NCBI GenBank assembly: GCA_000310025.1
Contig: FN649751.1
Coordinates: forward strand, 5,960,331 to 6,024,330
Direction: 5' to 3'
Origin: Ectocarpus siliculosus
Taxonomy: Eukaryota > Sar > Phaeophyceae > Ectocarpales > Ectocarpaceae
Length of the DNA: 64,000 nucleotides
The position numbers and the translations under genes are program-made. Numbering within the stretch: the stretch's first letter is position 1; every line of letters starts with the position of its first letter. Under the pieces are notes generated by a model that did no database searches, was not told the origin of the DNA, and was given only the letters and a program-made list of their open reading frames with translations. This document shows positions 24,437 through 36,927 of the stretch, one piece after another.

Positions 24437-25513
24437 TACGCGGGCGGCAGAGAAATCGAGAAACCGTTAGGTTTTTGATACCCTCCGCGTGCAGCAGCAG
24501 CAGTAGATGTGAAGTACACCGCCGTGCCGTCGACATGCAGCGCTGGACAGTGGACAACGGTTCCGGCCGCTGGTACCATCCAACATGCGTTTACAGCTTT
24601 TGTGCCTGCGAACGAATCAGTGCATAGAACTTGGACTACTCTGTAAACTCTCAACATGACATTCGCACGAAATCGCCCCGCTTACTGTGCGGACACGGGA
24701 GAAGAATAGAATCAATATCCTTCGGATCCTTTCTGTTGATGCTCCATGCTCCATGCTGTATTCCCAGTCCAACTCCAACATACCACTTTCTTTAAGTATT
24801 GCATGGGTGATGCTCGCTTCTGCGATTCAGGTCTACTTCTTTTGGCGTACGAAGTACGTAGCCTCCGTTCGCAAGACGTGGGTTTTTCGCTATTACGCCT
24901 GCCCCTTGCCGCTTGTACTTGTAGTAGATATCTTCACGGCACGACGAGCATAACCCAAATTGTCAATATTTCAGGAGAAGTTGCTCGGTGTTGGCACCCT
25001 TCGTCTTGGGGGGGAACTTGAGCAATCGAGCTCGGGGAACCGAAGCGTTTCCTGGGGCAACTGGTGACGTGGAAAAACGCGTAAGCAGACCCACGGCTAC
25101 GTATGTAAATCGTTTCCGCCTGTTTCTCGAAGGCAACGGAACGTGGCATTGATGACGTGGACAAGGTTGCGAATGGGCTACAGCTTTCAGTCTAGGCTTG
25201 AAGATTGGGTCCTTGAAGCTGCTGCGCCGTACGTAGCAGTAGTTTGTCTCCTGAACAACGAAATGCGAAGCCTCTGTACCGTAACCGTTGTATCCACATC
25301 ATCATCAATCTCCGACTGAAACAACCAACAGCACCTCACCAAGGCTACCGAGTATAGCTATTATAGTGTCGACTCTCTGCAAATTTAGACCCTACTTAAA
25401 CTCTGTGTATCCTAGAGGTCATGCTCAGCGTAACTGTACAATATTAATCACGATACGTCAACATTTTGCAGCCCTAACCGTCCCCCATTGCCCACGCTGT
25501 TGCGGAGCAGGGA

Positions 25514-27655
25514 ATGGCGTCCGAGAGCGATGTCATCATCCTCTCCTGCTTGACCAAAGCGCCCGCCGCCGGCGAGGCTGCCTCAGCCGTGCGCTCCGCC
25601 CTTCAGCACGTCGTGGTGCGCCCGCCCTCGGTCACGACCCACAGCCCCGGGCCGGGAGGCAGAGCGGCGGCGGCGGGAGGCGTGGGGGTGGCCCCTACCC
25701 TACGGGCCATCTCCCCGTCCTCCTACTCCGCCGTCGTCGACAGCAACCTGCTGCGGGCGTTCACGGCGACGCGTGCTCGGATGATTCTGGCGGGGCTGAC
25801 CCCGCCGCCGGCCGGGGGCGAGTCACGGACGCTGCCGACGGTCGTCGCCGGGGTGTCCGGGGCCCCCGGCGGCCTCTGCTTTCTCGGGCAGAGGGCGACG
25901 CCCGAGGGCCACAGCTCGTTCTCCTTCCGGCGAGACAGCGAGCAGGAAGCGGCCGGGGGGCGGGCGCAGGCCCTCAGGATCGACGACTTGGTGCGCGAGT
26001 ACGGGGGCCGCGCGCACGCCTCCGCTCGCGCGCTGTACGACCTGTGGGGTGACTCGAGCGGCGACTTCCTCGGCGAGTGCCTGCAAGAGGGCGCCAAGTC
26101 GAACCCCTTCGCCCGTCTTGCCACGGAGTGGGACTGCTCGACCCACGCCACCCGGACCCTTGGGTCGGCTCCGCCTCCCGCGTGCTCCTCCCTCCTTCTC
26201 ATCGGCGGGGAGTGCCCTCCGACTACGGTGAGCGCCAAGATCCGGGGGAATATCGAGGCCCTCAAGACGGCTGTGGAGAGGGGGGCGGCGCCGCAGCAGG
26301 CACGGCGGAAAGCGAAAGGTCCGTTTGGGGGCGAGAAAGGAGGCACCGGTCGCGCCGAAGCACATCCTGGCGGTGCCAGTGCTTCTGGGGACGGGGAGGA
26401 GCAGGAGCGGAGGCGGTGGGATGAAGATCTCCAAGCGTTGCTTAGCGGGTCCGAGAACATGGCGGAGTTCGCGGCGAAGCCGGTCGATGTGCCGGTCGGG
26501 GGCGGGGGTAGCGACGACACGCTGGAAGCGGGTAGAGCTGAGGAGGACACTGCGGTTCAAGACCGTACCGACGGCGGCGGCGTGGGAGAGGAAGAGGTCG
26601 GATCGGGCATGCAGGAGGTGCCGGAGAAGGTCAGAGGCGACCTCGACTTCTCTGAGAGGCTGTGGGAGCTGGCCGCGCGCGCCACAGACGTGGAAGGCGT
26701 GCGGTCGGCCGTCGCGTTGGCTTTTGACGCCGTCGGAGAGGGGCAGATGTTCCCGGTCATCAGCCGAGACAGCAAGACGGCCGTCGGCTGCCACATTCGA
26801 GACGGCGTCGCAATGGCGCGAGAGGCGAGGTACCAAGACGGGACGTCCGGGTGCCTCGGGGACGAGGCCAAGGCCGAGGCGTGGCGAGAGCGGGGGTCCG
26901 CCTTGCTCGCGGACGAGGACTCCCTGGCGAGCGCGTTCGTGGAGCTGGGCGTGCACAAGGTCACGCGCGACCTGTTGCACTGGCTCGAGGCGTACGCCGG
27001 CGTCCTCGCGGCCGACGTCGACCGCGCGCTGCCGGACACCGCCGCCGCCGCCGCCGCCGGGGACAGGCCGGCTCCCGGCACCGGCGGCAGCGCGGCGGGA
27101 GACCGCCGCTTGGACCGTCTCCTCACGCTCGCCGACACGCTGGACCTCGTCGCGCTGGCTCAGTCCTACGGGGCGCCGTGGCGACAGGTGCGATCTCTGG
27201 CGCTTAGCGGTCTGACCACGCTCCAGCGGCCACCGGTGGCTGGCCCGCCGCCGTCGTCCTCGCCGGTGTTTTCCCTCGGACTACCCAAGCCCATACCGCC
27301 CCGCGCGCGCTGTAAGCTCGCCCACCCAGTGTTCTGGGAGCTGTACCTGGAGCCCGCGGGGGGCAGCGGAGTGGGAGGCGCGATGGAGACTGTGTCGTAC
27401 ACGTTGGCGAACGCTGGCCTGTTCCAGCTTAGCGGGTTGGATGAGCCCCCGGCGCTGTCGGGGGAAGCGGCCCGCGCGGCGCAAGCCGCCCTGAGTGGCT
27501 GCCCTGCCCGCCTGATCCCGGAGGTGTTGTCGAGCGTCACCGGAGCCGAGAGCTTCGTGGAGCTCAAGCGGCGATTGCTGGAGCACAAGGCCAAGGGTGC
27601 AACCGTGGGGGGTGACGCGGTATTTGTTTGCGAGCACAGCTTCATCCCTTGGTGA
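25514..27655 (+). CDS. Zwilch-like kinetochore protein (RZZ complex), one long exon
   Basis: The uninterrupted 713-codon frame runs from ATG at 25514 to TGA at 27653-27655. Around residues 373-455, VRGDLDFSERLWELA, a GEGQMFPVISRDSKTAV-type stretch and FVELGVHKVTRDLLHWLEAY follow the order of human Zwilch (VRSDLDFAEQLWCKM, then QRGDIQPWLHSGSNSLL, then LEIGLDKLKKDY). Upstream, VIILSCLTKAP and SAKIRGNIEALKTAVERG also align in order with the Zwilch N-terminal half. Zwilch joins Rod and ZW10 at kinetochores, recruiting dynein and Mad1-Mad2 for the spindle checkpoint. The protein is longer than human Zwilch (591) because of Gly/Ala/Glu-rich insertions (about residues 255-370). It has no visible intron, unlike its neighbours. 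An acceptor-like site just before the ATG hints at 5' exons. The family call is by eye. Confidence 0.7.
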   Translation: MASESDVIILSCLTKAPAAGEAASAVRSALQHVVVRPPSVTTHSPGPGGRAAAAGGVGVAPTLRAISPSSYSAVVDSNLLRAFTATRARMILAGLTPPPAGGESRTLPTVVAGVSGAPGGLCFLGQRATPEGHSSFSFRRDSEQEAAGGRAQALRIDDLVREYGGRAHASARALYDLWGDSSGDFLGECLQEGAKSNPFARLATEWDCSTHATRTLGSAPPPACSSLLLIGGECPPTTVSAKIRGNIEALKTAVERGAAPQQARRKAKGPFGGEKGGTGRAEAHPGGASASGDGEEQERRRWDEDLQALLSGSENMAEFAAKPVDVPVGGGGSDDTLEAGRAEEDTAVQDRTDGGGVGEEEVGSGMQEVPEKVRGDLDFSERLWELAARATDVEGVRSAVALAFDAVGEGQMFPVISRDSKTAVGCHIRDGVAMAREARYQDGTSGCLGDEAKAEAWRERGSALLADEDSLASAFVELGVHKVTRDLLHWLEAYAGVLAADVDRALPDTAAAAAAGDRPAPGTGGSAAGDRRLDRLLTLADTLDLVALAQSYGAPWRQVRSLALSGLTTLQRPPVAGPPPSSSPVFSLGLPKPIPPRARCKLAHPVFWELYLEPAGGSGVGGAMETVSYTLANAGLFQLSGLDEPPALSGEAARAAQAALSGCPARLIPEVLSSVTGAESFVELKRRLLEHKAKGATVGGDAVFVCEHSFIPW

Positions 27656-29355
27656 TATCAATTGGTTGGGTGAAGTTCTTGTGTGTGTCCCGCTGTTTTC
27701 CTTCCGTCAGCGGAAGAGTGCGGGATCACCATCGATCGATCGTTGTAGGTGTGCAGAACGCATTGCATAGTAGCGCGCAACTGCTGCGAATGTGCTCGGT
27801 TGTGTACTCCTTGCTGTTGCGTTTCTAGGTCCGTTTCCTTCGAGAAAGGTGTGCGTGGTTGGACCTTTTTACTGTTGTGAGCAAGGAGGTCGTCTCTTAT
27901 TGGTTGGTACATCGAATGGTGGCAGAGAGGCCATGGTGTTGTTATTTTTGTTGTCTAAGGCGGGTTCCGCGGTACACCCGGCACCGCCACTGCATACATG
28001 GATTCTCAGAAAACTTCGTAGTTCGCTTTGAACGGTCGAAAACAACGTCAACAAAATATGCCCAAAATTTTTTTCTCCCATGTTCCTGCTGCTTGTTTTC
28101 GGTATCGACGGCGGCAATCGCTTCCGCTTGGCCGAGTTAGGGGGGGTAGAGCCACTCAGAAAGTTGGTCAGGCAATCACTCGTGCCTGCAAGAGGATGTG
28201 AAATCGGTCTGTTTTCAAAAGCAAAAGCTCTCGCTGGTCGAAAGCCATTCTGAAGGGATGCACGTAGTGCACAAATGTTTGTTGTTCAGTTCTGACTTCG
28301 GAAACGTGTCAGGAATGTCGTATCCAATTTGGAAGGGATTGAATTTTCCTCGAGGGGGGCGCGTATGTATGTGATTTTCCCTCAATTTCAATTTTACCCA
28401 CTTATTCGTGCATGCCTAGCCACCACGATGACCAAGTAACACAAAAGTACCTATATTTTTCGGGATCCCCATGACCTAGCGAAAGTTTGTGCATTTTTTC
28501 AGAGCTTTATACCCATTTCTTGCCGCTTCTGAAACAATCAGGAAAACGTGCCTGCTTTTAGCTCGGAACCCCGCCCTAACCCAGACTGTTTGCGCTGAGA
28601 CGTTTTACACCGACGTTCTGGGGGAGGCACGTACGATGCAGGATAGGGTGCCGGGTTATTGGCGGTGAGGGTGACCTCCCTTGTCCGTTTCGTTTAATGT
28701 CAACGATGCATGCATTGACACGCACGCACACGGAAATAATCTGTTTTCTTCTGTTCTCTTGTAGAAAAGTACCATGGTATCAATAATAACCTGCAATTAA
28801 CTTTCACAACAAGTCTTGCGAGTCACAGAATAAAATTACGCACCTACTTGCTGTATGCATACACAATTTTCTTCTTTGTCTTTTTGGTAGTAGTACCTCT
28901 TTTGCATATGTGCATACTTGGGCTAGACTACTATAATACAGTAACTACACTGATGCCTGTGCAACAACAAAGAAGGAAAGGCGCCGGGGCGTGAGTTGGA
29001 CCGGCAAGGATGGATGTCGAAAGTAATGGTACTTGCGGCCGCCCGACCGTTTTTATTCACTGTACACGTGAAGACGACAGAAGTAAGATAACAAGCACAC
29101 ACCCCTTTTCATACGAAGATAGCGACAACGACCTACCTATTTACAACCTCGGCGTCGTGAAACATGCGATGATGCATGGTCGAGAAAATTTCGGGAAACC
29201 GACACCACGTGGGGAGAAATAAAAACCACGGCGGCGGATGTATGGTCAGACGACGGATTTTGGATTTCGGGGGGGGGGGGGGGTATTCCTACCACACGCC
29301 ACCCACCAGGCCAGGCAACGTGCGCGCCTGGCTCCCGCGAGCAACAGCGGCGAAG
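27656..29355. other. Intergenic region, nothing recognised
   Basis: This 1.7-kb stretch is more AT-rich than its flanks and lies between the Zwilch-like and TerC genes. No domain-bearing frame was seen. It must hold the TerC promoter. The frame open from 29176 runs into TerC exon 1 but its first 60 codons include a poly-G tract and look non-coding. Confidence 0.6.
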
Positions 29356-32300
29356 ATGAGCAACGCCTATCCTCGCGCTCGCAGCGCGCTGCCGCCGGAC
29401 CAAGGCATGGTCGCAGACAATCGGAGCAGCAGCAGCAGCGCGTGTGCACCTGCTCATATGGCATTCGGCAGCTCATCATCCGGAGCTACTTGTGTCAAGA
29501 GCGCGCCGTACGCGTACAACCCGCTAGAGCACTCCACAAGCTTGGGCTGGCAGCAGAGTCTCATGGGAGCAACAGATGTCGACCTTGGAGCGGAGCCATC
29601 AGCTGCGGACATTGGCGGGAGCAGCCACGGGGGACGGGCCGTACACAACAATCTCGACGGCGGGTCGATGCCTCAACAGAGCAAGACCTACAGGATGGCG
29701 GTGAAGCGCACGGTGATGTCCATCGCGTTGAGCTGCGGCTTCGGCCTCGCCACGATGTTGTTCAGAGGGAGGCAGTCGGGTCTGGAGTTCTTCGCTGGCT
29801 ACTTGGTGGAGCAGTCTCTGAGGTGGGCGAGCCCGGCGGGTGTACGGAAGTAACAGGAAGTAACGTCCCTACTACTCCGCGTTGCTAACTCTACACATAA
29901 AATGCGGCGGAATTATTCCTGCCATACGCCGTACCCCGTACCCCGCGTTAGACGTTCTACGTTAGACAGCAGGATAGAATATGGCAGTACGTAATAGATG
30001 TATGTATAGAAATGATCTTTCAGGCTCAGGGCTCCTGAAGTAGCCGACCATAGCGGCAGCAACACCACACCTTGATACATGCAATGTGTAATTGTCTGTC
30101 AACAGAGTAACAGGTTTCAACGAAACCCACAAACAGAGTTGTGACGTTGTGACGCTACTTTTGCCTCGCGGGCGAAACTCTCTGATGCGCCACCGCCCAA
30201 TTGCCTAATTGGTACCGCCGACTGGAATCAGAATCGTTTCCTCTTTGCTACTCGTATTTTTTCGGTCTACTTGCTGCAAGCCCATCGTGCAATTGGACAT
30301 GCTGTCTCCAGCAGTAGCATAACTCATGAGCGACGTCCATTTCATGGCTCTTAGGCGAAGAGACGTTGAAGTGAAGGATAGATAGCCTCGGGTCTCAGAA
30401 CACCACATCTACAGTAGACGCCGACGTAGACGATCTTCAGCGCATTAGAATGTCACTGGGACTTGACTATTGTTCTCTTGGAGTACCAACGTGCTCGGTT
30501 AGGCCTCCGTATGCATGTGGCCGGCAGCTTTTTTCGTCAGCGGGATACTATTTACTCCCACCGCCCACTTGAGTCATCACACCGCCTCCCCAAAAACCAA
30601 ACCCGTGCTTGCCCTCTCCCCCCTGCCGGTTCCTGGAATCTGTTTTATGATGTCGACAACGCCTATCCGTTGCGAAGCGTGGACAACCTGTTTGTGTTTT
30701 TGATGACGTTCGACTACTTCCAAGTGCCTTTGGAGCACCAAGGCCGAGTCCTGACTTGGGGCATCGTTGGGGCCATCCTGATGCGAGGTGAGAATACGTC
30801 TATTGTAAGAGCCAACTACAGCGCAGACTCCTATTAGAACTTTGCGTTTCTCAAGCACGGCGTTTTCCTCCACATCTTGTGCACCAGCATGACTAGCAGT
30901 ATTTTTTCACACCGAAAGCCTGATCACACTTCTCATCGAAGTATGCCAATAAGGGCTACTACTTCGAGTATAATATTTTGAAAACAACGGCCGTGACCTG
31001 TGCCGGTGGTGTTTAGGCGTGATGATAGCGTTCGGCGTGGCGGCGGTGAAGAGGTTTCAGTGGATCACGGTCGTGTTCGCCGCGATTCTGCTGGTGTCGT
31101 CTTACAAGCTCCTCGTCGAAAGCGAGGAAGAAGACCACGACCTCAGCCAAAACACGCTCGTCAGGTGGGGTGCTACCGCACATGCTCTTGCACTAACTAC
31201 TCCCCATATTCTATTACTCATACTACTATTTACTACCACACGCGGTTTGTGTACAAAGCGTGGCATTAGATTGCGCCCGCAACTTGTGGCACAACCCAGA
31301 AGTGCGCGTATTTTTTTTCGTACCGTACCGCTTGGTCAACAAACTCTCGAAGGGTGGCCATTGTCCTCTACAGTCGGTCATCTCGGGCAGCGCCTGTTGC
31401 GCGCCTTGACCTGCCGCCTTGTATCGTTTAGCCCCTCGGTTCTTCCTTCGTCCTGAGTAGGTCTGCCTAGCGCACCGACTACTTCCTGACAGTGGAAAAC
31501 GGCCAGCTCAACCCCGGGCATAGTACTCTGACTCAGACATTACCAACGCCAGGGCAAGTCCATGAGTTGTGGCGTGAGCCATCGTTGCCCCTACGCTTGA
31601 CTTTCTCCCCTCACTCCGTACCTTCGTGCCCATCGGTGCATCTCGGTTGGTGTTCCTTCTCTCGTTGCAATGGGTGTCCGTCAGCCGGCGTTGATACGAG
31701 TATCCTATTGGACACGTAATCGAAAGCCGTCACAAGGTCTCGTCTCCGTCGTGCAACAGCTCTCTGGCAATGCATTCGTATGCAACATAGCTCTCTCGCA
31801 ACACCTGTGTACACGACGTACATACACCCCTATTCGGGCTATTGTTCGGCAGGATGTCGAAGAGGCTCGTCGGGGCTGTCGACGAATACGACGGTGATCG
31901 GTTCTTCACCCGCCTTGGGGGCAAGGGGAAGACGGTTGCCACTCCCCTCCTGCTCTGCTTGGTGTGCATCGAGCTGTCGGACTTCGTGTTTGCGGTGGAC
32001 TCGATTCCAGCGGTGCTCGGGATTTCGCAGGCGAGGCATATCGATCTTCTCCTAGCTAATTTTCCGTGGCAGATGTGGTTTGAACTTCCTCCTACCCCTT
32101 GATGAGAGGCTCTTATCGTCTAGTGTATTGCCCGTTTCTGTAGGCTAAGAATGTCACACAATACCACGTCTAGAGTATTGTATGCATAGCTGGTTCTACG
32201 GGTAGAACTACCAAGGCCGACAAGGCCATAGTTGACCAGGAGCCTAGAAAGGAAGCCAGCAGGTGTACGGCAGGGCCTTGCTTTAAAACCCAGCCCTCAA

Positions 32301-32920
32301 GAAGGAAGGGCCATGGAACAGGAATGTAGTTGACACGTACGCATATTTCGCCAGAAAGATGTTAAAGAGCCCCTTTTTTGTTTCTTCTTGTGACTGGCTG
32401 ATGTGCACGCCTTGTTTCTGTGTGATATCGTGACTTGGCATGTGGCGTTAGTTAGCGCAGCACAGTACTACCAATTAAAACACGTCAGTCTTATTAACGG
32501 AAGAACGTGTACCGTCTTTGGCCCCCCCTCTCTTTCCTTGCCGCCGTCCGTGTTCAGGACCCTTTCGTCGTATTCACGAGCAACTTATTCGCGATCATGG
32601 GGCTGCGGAGCATCTACGTGATCATCGCCCAAGCGGTGAGCCAACTGCCGTACCTCAAGCCCGCTGTGGCGCTCGTGCTGGGGTTCGTGGGCTGCAAGAT
32701 GTTGCTCGAGTACGTGCACATCAATATCAGCACCGGCTGGAGCCTGTTTGTGGTGCTGTCGCTCATCCTTGGCGGGGTGGGGCTCAGCTTGTTAGCGCGG
32801 CGATGTCGCAGGGCGCCGGTGGTGCGACATAAGCGGCGAAAAAGCGGAGATGTGCCGCCGTTGCCGGCTCGCAACGGCAACGAGGAGGGGGGGGCAGGAG
32901 ACTTCTCGGGGTTCGTATAG
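29356..32920 (+). CDS. TerC-family integral membrane protein (5 exons)
   Basis: Exons 29356-29822, 30678-30787, 31017-31164, 31853-32030 and 32558-32920 join in phase to 421 residues. Family signatures span junctions: LEFFAGYLVEQSL/SVDNLFVF (the E-x2-LS-x-DN motif), then CIELSDFVFAVDSIPAVLGIS, then DPFVVFTSNLFAIMGLRS. Hydrophobic helices fit the multi-pass TerC fold, whose paired acidic residues are thought to bind metal. Bacterial relatives handle tellurite resistance, manganese export or membrane-protein metalation; the Arabidopsis homologue acts in thylakoid biogenesis. The N-terminal 110 residues are low-complexity Ser/Ala/Gly and I see no clear signal or transit peptide, so location is open. 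The start is uncertain (29356 or in-frame 29176). The fourth intron starts with GC, not GT, at 32031. The tail after the last helix is basic and glycine-rich. Confidence 0.9.
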
Positions 32921-35065
32921 CGCACTGTTTTGAAAAAATCCGGACACTTGGTGTCCGCAGGGCTTGTTATTTGTGTTGGTGGTGGTGGTAGTTTTGGTAT
33001 TGACATCGTCGTGTTGACGATCCTCTTCCTTGTGTGCGTGGGGCGTACAGTTGTCCGTGGTGCGTGTAAGATGCCTATTTCGTGTTCTGTTTTGATATTC
33101 CTGAGATACGGCGAATCGGCCGGCGAATTTAGAAGATACACGCGGTGCGGTTCGTAGATTCATTGGCGCCGCTAATCAACAGCATTGGTCTGCGACGGTG
33201 TTGCGGTTGGGTGAGGGGTGTATAGAAGACGTTCACGGCCACACATGGGCCAAAGCCCTGCCATCTCCCATGCGTGTGCCGTTCGCGTGTAGCTCTACAA
33301 AGTGCACCCAAAGGGTTGCTCACTTACTGTGAAAATTTTAGGGATCCCGAGGTGTCGTGTTTCTCGGACAGTAATTCGTTGTACATTACCCTTTGTAGGT
33401 TTGGCCCCTTCTCAACATTCCGTGCGGCGTGGACTGTCCACCGTTACCTTTCAATCAACGCGTCACACACAAACAGCGGTCGGTCGTGTTTCGAGGTTTG
33501 TGGTGAGCGTGCATCACCGCCTGCTGCTGCACTCGCACCAATGCAGCTAAATAGAGAGCGGGGCATACTGCTGTAGCGCTTTTGATGCTCAAAATTTTGT
33601 TTGCTTTGCTGCTGAAATCTGAGGATGTCGTAGCTTGCTTTTTCGGTGTGTCAAGAGTGACACAGTAGTGACGGTGACGGTGGTGGTAGTGGCGGTGGCG
33701 CAACCCCATCCTTCACTGCGAAAAAACGCGAAAAGTTTGTCGGGGGATATATGAGCTCCGGAGGGAAGCGGTGTTCGACAGGCTTTGGTGGGGAGTCTGC
33801 GCGCAACAGAGGCATGTTTAATGTCGCTGCGCGTGTTGGCACCACGCTAATTTCGCGTGGTCCACGACCAGTGGGATGACTTGTACACCACGTGGAATTG
33901 TAGACGTAGAGTGCAGACGAGTCGTGTACAGGTATCCCTACCCGCCCATATTCAGTTCAGACCCGCGGCCATCTCCCACCACACTTACCCACTTCAAGCA
34001 CATATTCGATGTGTAAGAGACAACCCTCGCTGGTCGTTTCCCTTCCACCGCGCGTACACTCAACATGATGAGGGAGTGTACCAAAAGTATTCGGATATTT
34101 TTAGTTTTTAGAAAGTAAACATAACCTCACAGTAAATACTACCCGTTCGAGATATAACCTCAGTCGAAAGGGATGTGGTGAAGTCTTTTCAGTAAGTGGA
34201 TTGAAGCCGACTGGAGACTTGGCTTATTTTGAGTTTGTGTAGAGAGCCTTACACTGAGTTATCAGTGATGCCAGTTAGTTCTTAGAACAAAAAAGCATCT
34301 GTTTAGTTTGTAGGAATTTTATGCATTGGGAAGGCAAGCTGCTGGATTGATTGCTACTTCGAAGTATTTTTCTTTTGGGATCGTGTATCGGGTCGGAGCA
34401 GTGGGCTCTATATACCGACCCCCCTTCTCGAACTCCTTTTGTCACCTGCTGCGAAGCCTCTGACACTACTCTTCGAAGTTCTATCGAGAATATATACAAT
34501 TGTATACGGATGCAAATCATGTGCCATCAAATTCACACTCCAACCAACAAGTTTATTTAGTGTGGTGTACCCAGCAGAGATCGGAACGAGCGATGCTTTG
34601 GGTATTTTCGCCTGTAACCGCGGAAGGCGCAGGCGTCAGTTGGACCCGTACGCATGTTTGCGTCAGTTGTGTACGGATATCATGACGCCGGTCAATCGAG
34701 AGAAGCCGCAACTTTTGGGGGCTCCGCGAAGTACAACGTGGGGGTGCCGTCGTGCTTGGAGACTGGAAAACTGAGTGTAACCGTCAGTCTTACCGCGCAC
34801 AGCGCTGTAGCATCAGCATTAGCATCACAGGCGCTCTTCCGTACGTGGACAGCGTGATCCCTAAACCTTCTTAGAGCAACGACAAGCGAACGGCCGCGTT
34901 AGGGTCACAGGAGCTCTGCCACAAATCGGAGGTATCTGACACTTTTCGTGTGTTGTACGGAAGAAGGATAGGCGGCGTAATAGCACCACCAGGGAAAGCA
35001 GCGCTCCGACTGCTGTTGCTGGGAAGGGTGGCGCGGCGGCGCTCATCTGCTGGCGGGCTGGAGCC
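32921..35065. other. Intergenic region, nothing recognised
   Basis: This 2.1-kb stretch lies between TerC and CFAP20. Short frames occur on both strands but none shows domains or a splice-consistent extension. The CFAP20 promoter must lie toward its right end. Confidence 0.6.
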
Positions 35066-36927
35066 ATGTTCCGGAATACTTTCCAGTCGGGCTTCCTGTC
35101 TATCTTGTACAGTATAGGGTGAGTGGGTGTGATCTTCGTATTATATGCCCAAGGGTGAAAATGGTTGTTCAAGCACCGCCGCCTAGCCGGCCGCCTCCAT
35201 GTACTCTGTAGTCGGCGACTGCTGCGGTGAGCGGCCCTTTTGCGCCGGCTTCTACGACTTTTGCTGCGAAGCCCTTCCTTGTTGAACTAGAACCTTTTCA
35301 CAAGCCACCTACTGTTGCTGGTTGGATGGGCGATGCTGACCGTCCGGTTATTATCCCCAGCACGGCAACTCTACTGAATGAAAACACACTTCATGGTATG
35401 CCCACCAAGCATTACATGTGTCTACGCAGTGGTCCCGTACCGGTGACCCAAACTCCACCTGAACGTAGTGGACTATGTTTCAGGACTCGATAAACTCTTC
35501 AACCATACTCGACGTTGGTTGTACGGTTGTTTATGGTGTTTGGGTGTTGAACCGGGAGCGCGGTAAGTTGTGACGTGTTGACATGCCGCCACTCCGCTTC
35601 GTTTGTGATCTTGTGCTGCTGCGGCTGTAAGAGAGAGAGTCCGGGTGTTGGCACTCAGCATGTGAAACGGCTTACTAAGCACCCACCCCTTGAATGAATG
35701 CTGCTGTGGGGTCGTGCCAGTCTGTCTGTATTCCCGCCACTCCCTCCTGCCACCACCATTACCACCGTGTTTGAGTGCGCGTTGCTGTGCCCCCCACGCC
35801 TCATACTGCTGCCTACGCCCCCCGCCCTCCCGACTTGACACCACAATACAGGTCGAAACCATTGCAAATATGGGACAAGAAGGTGCGCAACGGGCACATC
35901 AAGCGCATCACGGACCAGGACATCCAGTCGTCCGTCCTCGAGATCGTGGGCACGAACGTGTCGACGACGTTCATCACCTGCCCCGCCGACGCGGGCAAGA
36001 CCCTCGGGATCAAGCTCCCCTTCCTGGTGATGATCCTCAAGAACCTCAAGAAGTACTTCACGTTCGAGGTGCAGGTGCTCGACGACAAGAACGTGCGCAG
36101 GAGATTCCGCGCCTCCAACTACCAGAGCACGACGCGCGTCAAGCCCTTCATCTGCACGATGCCGATGCGGTTGGATGAGGTGAGCAGCCGAAAATAAGAA
36201 AATACACTCACACTGCGTCCCTTCCGCTCGCCTCCCCTTCTCTGTCCCCGCCCCCTGTCCCTCGAAAACGAGGGGAACAGAAGCGTGGGCGAATTTCGTG
36301 AACAGTAAATGACGAGGGCACGATCGCTATCATACCGCCTGGGAACAGTGGTCGTTACAGGCAGCGAGGAAGGAGACTTAGGGTTCGCACACGAAATTTT
36401 GCGTGAAACAGAGGCGAAATATAGGTAATAGCCCCCCACCGCGCGTGCTGAAGTGCCAAGCGACGTGAGGCAAGCAACAAATGAGTCTTCATCCTCCTCC
36501 CCCTCTCAAGCTCTCGCCTGCACGCACAGCGTACCCTCGACATCCTCGAACCACACCTTCTCTGAACCCTTCCGCCATTACACCATCCACCCTCCTCGTT
36601 TGCGTGTACAGCAATACTGAGATTCGAGAACTCGGTTGTTTCCTTGTTGCTCTTGACGAATGGACTCTAAACCTTGACCTTGTCCTTCTCGCCGACCAGG
36701 GGTGGAACCAGATCCAGTTCAACCTTAGCGACTTCACGCGCCGAGCGTACGGCACGAATTACATCGAGACCCTGCGGGTGCAGATCCACGCGAACTGCCG
36801 CATCCGCAGGATTTACTTCTCCGACCGCCTGTACTCGGAGGAGGAACTCCCGCCGGAATTCAAGCTCTTCCTGCCCATCACCAAGCAGGAGGGGCAGGGG
36901 GCGCAGCAGCCGCTCGCGGCTACGTGA
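35066..36927 (+). CDS. CFAP20: CFAP20 (BUG22/C16orf80/GTL3), axonemal protein, 3 exons
   Basis: Exons 35066-35118, 35852-36179 and 36700-36927 give 202 residues (human 193). The first exon codes [18 protein letters not shown], matching the invariant start [18 protein letters not shown]. Further conserved blocks include [54 protein letters not shown], and across the last junction [20 protein letters not shown], then [19 protein letters not shown]20 is a doublet-microtubule inner-junction protein needed for normal axoneme stability and beating. It is among the most conserved proteins of flagellate eukaryotes and is lost in lineages without cilia, so it implies a flagellated stage, such as brown algal zoospores and gametes. 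Only the last residues (after LFLPITKQE) differ freely. Confidence 0.97.

Noticed and set aside
25723-27138. Long minus-strand frames (275, 385 and 193 codons)
   Set aside because: They are antisense shadows in high-GC coding sequence of the Zwilch-like gene, with no domain of their own.
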